A stretch of 64,000 nt of DNA from assembly GCF_009910365.1 (NCBI RefSeq), contig NZ_CP036423.1, positions 1,922,001 through 1,986,000 of the forward strand. Reading direction: 5' to 3'. Source of the stretch: Aequoribacter fuscus. Its GTDB lineage: Bacteria; Pseudomonadota; Gammaproteobacteria; Pseudomonadales; Halieaceae. Within the stretch, counting starts at the first letter, position 1, and each line of letters opens with the position of its first letter. The position numbers and the translations under genes are program-made. This document shows, piece after piece, positions 59,415-64,000 of the stretch. The notes below the pieces were generated by a model. It did no database searches. It was not told the origin of the DNA and saw only the letters and a program-made list of their open reading frames with translations.

Positions 59415-60809
59415 TTAGCTGGCCACGTGGGCAGACATATAGGCCTGCACGGTAGCAAGGTCGTTATCGATCACGTCAAAACGCTCTTCGCGCTCGAATA
59501 AATCCGCCAAATGCTCGGGCAACGGTGGCGCAAAATCTAATCCGGCTTGAGCAATCGCGCTGGGGAACTTCGCCGCGTGAGCCGTCGCCAAGGTGATCAT
59601 AGGAGTTTCGGGCTTTCCGTAAAGACGTGCTGCCGCCACACCGATGGCTGAATGCGGGTCAGCCAAGTATTGGCAGTCGTGCCACAAACGCGCAACCTCA
59701 GCGCAGGTTTCATCGTCGCTAACGCGATGACTCGCGAACAAGGCTCGAGTACGTGCCATCGCCGTCTCAGAAAAATGAATCGGTTCAGTTTTGAACTGTT
59801 CAAATAAATCTGCAATGGCCGCGCCGTCACGATCGTAGACATCAAACAATAAGCGCTCAAAGTTACTCGATACCGTGATGTCCATACTCGGGGATAGGGA
59901 AGCCTCTAGTGACATCTTGTCGTAGACACCGGTGGTCATCATTTTGTGCAGCACGTCGTTTTTATTCGTGGCAATCACCAACTGCTCTACCGGCAGTCCC
60001 ATTTGTTTAGCGAGATAACCGGCAAAAATATCACCAAAATTTCCCGTGGGCACCGAAAAACTGACCGCGCGATCGGGACCACCGACGCTCAAAGCAGCAT
60101 AAAAATAGTAGACAATTTGAGCCATAATGCGGGCCCAGTTAATTGAATTCACCGCGACTAGACCGCGATCTGCTGGCAGACCAGAGCGATCACCGAATGT
60201 CGCTTTCACCAGCGCTTGGCAATCGTCAAAATTGCCGCGAACGGCCAAGTTGTGAATATTCTCACCCACAACGGTCGTCATTTGCTTGCGCTGGACATCC
60301 GACACGCGCTGATACGGGTGCAGAATAAAAATGTCGATATTACTACAACGTTTGCAGCCCTCGATTGCAGCCGACCCCGTATCACCTGAGGTCGCGCCCA
60401 TGATCATAATGCGCTCATCACGGCGCTTGAGGACCTCATCAAGCAAGCGCCCGAGCAATTGCAGTGCAAAGTCTTTAAACGCCAGGGTTGGCCCATGAAA
60501 CAGCTCTAGCACCCATTGATTGGGAGCAATTTGCACCATCGGTGCAATCGCATCGTGCCGAAATACCGCGTACGTATCGGCCAAAATCGTGTCTAATTCT
60601 TCCCGAGAAAACGTATCCTCAACAAAGGGATATACAATTTCGGCTGCGAGCTCGGCGTAGCTTAACGAGCGCCATGAGCGAATTTGTTCTTGACTAAAGC
60701 TCGGTAGCTGGTCGGGAACATACAAACCGCCGTCTGATGCTAATCCGGTGAGCAAAACATCTTCAAAATTTAACGCTGGCGCTTTACCGCGGGTACTGAT
60801 GTATTTCAT
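59415..60809 (-). CDS. thrC: Threonine synthase
   Basis: 464 aa. Pyridoxal-phosphate lysine in LAFKDFALQLLGR, phosphate-binding loop GATSGDTGSAAIEG, and the C-terminal PHSAIGVAAARL typical of the longer, type 1 threonine synthases. It makes threonine from O-phosphohomoserine. It follows hom with 16 bp between them, forming the usual hom-thrC operon. Homoserine kinase is not encoded here and is probably elsewhere. Confidence 0.96.
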   Translation of the reverse strand: MKYISTRGKAPALNFEDVLLTGLASDGGLYVPDQLPSFSQEQIRSWRSLSYAELAAEIVYPFVEDTFSREELDTILADTYAVFRHDAIAPMVQIAPNQWVLELFHGPTLAFKDFALQLLGRLLDEVLKRRDERIMIMGATSGDTGSAAIEGCKRCSNIDIFILHPYQRVSDVQRKQMTTVVGENIHNLAVRGNFDDCQALVKATFGDRSGLPADRGLVAVNSINWARIMAQIVYYFYAALSVGGPDRAVSFSVPTGNFGDIFAGYLAKQMGLPVEQLVIATNKNDVLHKMMTTGVYDKMSLEASLSPSMDITVSSNFERLLFDVYDRDGAAIADLFEQFKTEPIHFSETAMARTRALFASHRVSDDETCAEVARLWHDCQYLADPHSAIGVAAARLYGKPETPMITLATAHAAKFPSAIAQAGLDFAPPLPEHLADLFEREERFDVIDNDLATVQAYMSAHVAS

Positions 60810-60825
60810 GACTTCCTCTTTCTCA

Positions 60826-62133
60826 CTAACCTTTCAGCGTTTCAACGCGAATCCGCATTACGTCTGAAAGTGTTGTTTCTAGCGCTTCAATTTCAGCGAC
60901 TGCGCCCAGTAACTGCGCCTGCTCTGCTGGGTTCGTTAATACCACTAAAGACACGCTTTGCTGACCTTTAGTGGGCGGTTTTTGGATTAGAGCCTCAATG
61001 CTGATGCCTCGCTCGCTCAGGATACTCGATACCTTAGACATGACTCCGGGCTTGTCTTGAACATTCAAACGCAAGTACCAGGGCGTGACCACTTGAGCCA
61101 TAGGCACGCTGTCGATCTCCGTGATCGAGTCAGCGTCTACACCCAAGGCGGGAATTTGCGGCAACTGATCAGCGGCCAGCTCTCGCGCAATATCCACGAT
61201 ATCTGCAACCACGGCTGACGCTGTCGGAGCGGCCCCTGCACCTGCACCACAGTAAAGCGTTGGTCCGACGGCAGAGCCATCAATAAGCACGGCATTTTCA
61301 ACGCCGTTCACGCGCGACAGCAACTGCTCCTCAGGAATCAAGGTGGGGTGCACTCGAAGATTCACGCCTGCGTCGGTCAGCTTAGCAATACCCAAGTGTT
61401 TAATCCGGTAACCCAACTCCTCGGCAAAACTTAAATCTGCAGGGGTTATACGCGTCACGCCTTCGGTGTATACGCCATTGATATTCAAAGGAATTCCAAA
61501 AGCAATCGCCGCCAAAATGACGAGTTTGTGCGCCGCATCGATACCCTCGACATCGAAGGTCGGATCGGCCTCGGCATAACCCAAAGCTTGCGCTTCTGCC
61601 AGCACATCTTCGAAAGCGCGCTTGGCTGTACCCATCTCGGACAAAATAAAGTTGGTGGTGCCGTTGATAATACCGGCCAGCCAGTTGATTTCGTTACCCG
61701 CCAACCCTTCGCGCAGAGCTTTAATAATGGGAATACCACCGGCCACCGCGGCCTCATAGCGCAGTGCCACACCGTGTTCGCTTGCCAAAGCGAATAATTC
61801 AGTACCAAACTCGGCAATCAGCGCCTTGTTTGCAGTGACAACGTGCTTTCCCGCTTTGATCGCCCGCTCGACAAGCTCTTTGGCAACGGTTGTGCCACCA
61901 ATAAGCTCAATCAAGATATCGATCTCGGGGTCGTCGACAACGTCAAAAATATCGCGACTGACCTTAATACCGGCAGTATTGCAAAGTGCGTTATCTCGGC
62001 GGGCACCAATGTGCGTAATTTCCAACGTTGCACCCGCTCTGCGGTTAATGGCCTCGCCGCTGGCAGCAAGAACGTTAACCGTGCCGCTGCCCACCGTACC
62101 CAAACCGCAGATACCCAGTTTGATCGTTTTCAT
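60826..62133 (-). CDS. hom: Homoserine dehydrogenase
   Basis: 435 aa from ATG 62,133 (AAGGGGAACGCA upstream). The open frame extends further upstream to 62,214 but canonical N-terminus is MKTIKLGICGLGTVGSG, the NAD(P) Rossmann loop. The catalytic centre is GGIPIIKALREGLAGN. A C-terminal ACT domain (PWYLRLNVQDKPGVMSKVSSILSERGISIEALIQ) is the site of threonine feedback. It converts aspartate semialdehyde to homoserine. It lies 10 bp after the aminotransferase gene. Confidence 0.96.
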   Translation of the reverse strand: MKTIKLGICGLGTVGSGTVNVLAASGEAINRRAGATLEITHIGARRDNALCNTAGIKVSRDIFDVVDDPEIDILIELIGGTTVAKELVERAIKAGKHVVTANKALIAEFGTELFALASEHGVALRYEAAVAGGIPIIKALREGLAGNEINWLAGIINGTTNFILSEMGTAKRAFEDVLAEAQALGYAEADPTFDVEGIDAAHKLVILAAIAFGIPLNINGVYTEGVTRITPADLSFAEELGYRIKHLGIAKLTDAGVNLRVHPTLIPEEQLLSRVNGVENAVLIDGSAVGPTLYCGAGAGAAPTASAVVADIVDIARELAADQLPQIPALGVDADSITEIDSVPMAQVVTPWYLRLNVQDKPGVMSKVSSILSERGISIEALIQKPPTKGQQSVSLVVLTNPAEQAQLLGAVAEIEALETTLSDVMRIRVETLKG

Positions 62134-62143
62134 TGCGTTCCCC

Positions 62144-63334
62144 TTAACCGACCAAACCGTCGTTTTTAAACATTTTTTTGATGTTGCGGATCGCCTGACG
62201 AGTTCTGTGTTCATTTTCGATCAAGCCAAAACGGACATAACCCTCGCCATATTCACCAAACCCAATGCCTGGCGAGACGGCAACCTTAGCGTCTTTCAAC
62301 AATTTCTTGCTGAACTCGAGTGATCCCATATCACGATAAGCCTCGGGAATCTGAGCCCAGACAAACATCGTCGCTTTCGGGGGTACGACCGGCCAGCCTG
62401 CATTGTTCAGGCCACTGCAAAGCACATCGCGGCGGCTTTTGTACAAAGCCACAATATCGCTGACACAAGATTGATCGCCCTCTAAGGCGGCAATTGCGGC
62501 AACCTGTATAGGTGTGAACATGCCGTAATCAAGGTAACTTTTTACTTTAGCCAAAGCGCCAACCAAGGTGGGATTACCCACGCAAAAGCCGACCCGCCAG
62601 CCAGGCATATTGTAACTTTTCGACATCGTAAAGAATTCAACCGCGATATCTTTCGCGCCCTCGACCTGCATGATCGATGGCGCGACGTACCCATCAAAGC
62701 AAAGATCAGCGTAGGCTAAATCTTGAACCACCCATATGCCATATTCTTTCGCAATGGCGATGACACGCTCAAAAAACTCCAACTGCACACACTGCGTCGT
62801 TGGGTTCGACGGGAAACTCAGCACCAACATCTTAGGACGTGGCCAGGAATTTTTGATCGAGTTTTCTAATTCTTCAAAAAACTGGTGCTCGTCGCCCATC
62901 GGGACGTGGCGAATATCGGCCCCGGAAATCACAAAACCGTAAGGGTGGATCGGATAGCTCGGATTGGGCACCAAAATGGCATCACCAGGCCCAGTGGTGG
63001 CCAAAGCCAAGTGCGCCAGACCTTCTTTTGACCCCAGCGTGACAATGGCCTCTGTTTCTGGATCTAAATCAACGTCGTAGCGATTCTTATACCACGTGGT
63101 AATGGCCCGACGTAACCGAGGAATTCCCTTAGACTGCGAATAGCGATGTGTGTCGCCACGCTGAGCAGTCTCGACCAACTTATCGACAATGTGCTGTGGC
63201 GTAGGTTGATCGGGGTTACCCATACCAAAGTCAATGATGTCTTCGCCCCGCGCGCGGGCTTCCTGCTTGAGCTGCCCTGTAATGTTGAAGACGTAAGGAG
63301 GGAGACGGTCGATTCGTGCAAAATGGTCGTTCAC
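62144..63334 (-). CDS. alaC: Aminotransferase, AlaC type
   Basis: 396 aa class I aminotransferase. Pyridoxal-phosphate lysine in [15 protein letters not shown], and [17 protein letters not shown] near the N-terminus, matching the AlaC (glutamate-pyruvate) group which usually lies just upstream of hom in gammaproteobacteria. Substrate could be alanine/pyruvate or methionine-related. The frame is full length. Operon with hom and thrC. Confidence 0.9.
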   Translation of the reverse strand: MNDHFARIDRLPPYVFNITGQLKQEARARGEDIIDFGMGNPDQPTPQHIVDKLVETAQRGDTHRYSQSKGIPRLRRAITTWYKNRYDVDLDPETEAIVTLGSKEGLAHLALATTGPGDAILVPNPSYPIHPYGFVISGADIRHVPMGDEHQFFEELENSIKNSWPRPKMLVLSFPSNPTTQCVQLEFFERVIAIAKEYGIWVVQDLAYADLCFDGYVAPSIMQVEGAKDIAVEFFTMSKSYNMPGWRVGFCVGNPTLVGALAKVKSYLDYGMFTPIQVAAIAALEGDQSCVSDIVALYKSRRDVLCSGLNNAGWPVVPPKATMFVWAQIPEAYRDMGSLEFSKKLLKDAKVAVSPGIGFGEYGEGYVRFGLIENEHRTRQAIRNIKKMFKNDGLVG

Positions 63335-63400
63335 AGTGATTCCAAAAATAAAGGGGCCCGGAGGCCTGGTCTAAAATGCAAGCGCGCGTGCGCTCAGTTG

Positions 63401-64000
63401 CTACTCTTTGGTAATACCCAAAATCTCAGCGAGTTGATCGGCTGTCTTGTAGCCTGGAATGAGCTCGCCCGAGTCTAAAACGATCGCGGGAGTACCGCTC
63501 ACGCCAACGGCACGACCCAAGTTAAACTGCTCGGTAACTAGCGTGCTGGCACAGGTTTTGAGTGGTCTACTCTCGTTGTTTTTGTATGCAGTCAGGGTAC
63601 CCGCTCGGTCATCAGAGCACCATGTGCTGACTAATTCATCCAGTCCACGACGATTTTTGTCCGCAGGATTTAGCCCATACCGTGGGTACGCTAGGTAGCG
63701 CACCTCAACCCCTAGCTCGTTTAGACGAGGCACCTCAGCATGTAGCTTGCGGCAGTAATAGCAGGTCGTATCGGTAAACACGCTAATGACGGCTTTGACC
63801 TCACCCTCCGGCATAAAAATGGTGGTATCGCTGTCTTCCACCGCTGCCATCAATTTCGCACGCTCGCCATTGCGGCGCATCTCAGTAATATTGACGACAC
63901 CACTTTCAAGCACCGAGAACAAATCGCCGACAAAAAAGTACGAACCTGACTCGTGGGCCACAATCGTGGGGCCATTTAGGAACGTCACCTCGTAAAGCGC
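63401..64000 (-). CDS. dsbC: Thiol:disulfide interchange protein DsbC (partial)
   Basis: The gene runs off the window edge. The last 200 residues are here, starting in the dimerisation domain ALYEVTFLNGPTIVAHESGSYFFVGDLF. The thioredoxin-like domain carries TCYYCRKLHAEVP with the CxxC pair CYYC, and GVSGTPAIVLDSGELIPGY with the cis-proline loop. DsbC isomerises disulfides in the periplasm. The GTG at 63,988 is internal, not the start. Upstream of alaC in the usual dsbC-alaC-hom-thrC order. Confidence 0.93.
   Translation of the reverse strand, partial: ALYEVTFLNGPTIVAHESGSYFFVGDLFSVLESGVVNITEMRRNGERAKLMAAVEDSDTTIFMPEGEVKAVISVFTDTTCYYCRKLHAEVPRLNELGVEVRYLAYPRYGLNPADKNRRGLDELVSTWCSDDRAGTLTAYKNNESRPLKTCASTLVTEQFNLGRAVGVSGTPAIVLDSGELIPGYKTADQLAEILGITKE

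Overview
The window reads as a gammaproteobacterial chromosome, probably from a marine or environmental lineage. The right-hand third carries a classic gammaproteobacterial order: guaBA, xseA, a CRP-like regulator, lysS, prfB with its programmed +1 frameshift, recJ, ggt, thrC, hom, an alaC-type aminotransferase and dsbC. The far left is a surface and periplasmic oxidation locus: a RidA-like lipoprotein, a Tat-exported FAD oxidoreductase, a haem c/PQQ dehydrogenase, a TonB-dependent receptor and a divergent TetR regulator with a perfect palindrome in the shared promoter. No enzyme substrate can be named from sequence.

From about 7.3 to 13.0 kb is a worn accessory stretch: a VapBC toxin-antitoxin pair, an IS110/IS1111-type element with perfect 14-bp subterminal inverted repeats, an IS66 transposase fragment, a DUF3592 membrane protein and a frameshifted alpha/beta hydrolase.

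From 13,029 to 43,192 lies a genomic island of about 30 kb inserted at the 3' end of guaA. The junctions are a 13-bp imperfect direct repeat. The right copy is the end of the intact guaA, and the left copy is a displaced guaA-like tail still reading I-I-E-W-E-stop. Four copies of TTTGTAACT, two inside each end, look like integrase arm sites. The island is a mosaic. An AT-rich copper/silver operon (13.6-22.2 kb: NTF2-like protein, CopD, CopC, CusA, CusB with two CusF domains, CusC, DUF411 protein) is joined at about 23.44 kb, through two truncated genes, to a GC-rich czcCBA-type efflux operon (24.2-30.3 kb). An IS3-family element (30,821-32,314) then joins that cargo to the island backbone and removes the second half of an SNF2 helicase.

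The backbone (32.3-43.0 kb) is mostly unrecognised genes: a PD-(D/E)XK-like nuclease beside the broken helicase, two orphan proteins, two tandem mini zinc-binding proteins (one only 52 aa), a gene with three in-frame ribosome-binding-site/ATG starts, a phage-type clamp-loader AAA+ ATPase, a possible replication protein, small regulators and two convergent tyrosine recombinases. The set suggests a self-replicating or phage-satellite-like island with defence cargo. That is inference.

At 47.7-51.9 kb a CRP-like factor faces a receiver-class III nucleotide cyclase fusion, followed by a lone receiver and a membrane histidine kinase, a plausible phosphorelay-to-cAMP module. Base composition was judged by eye. 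No database search was run.
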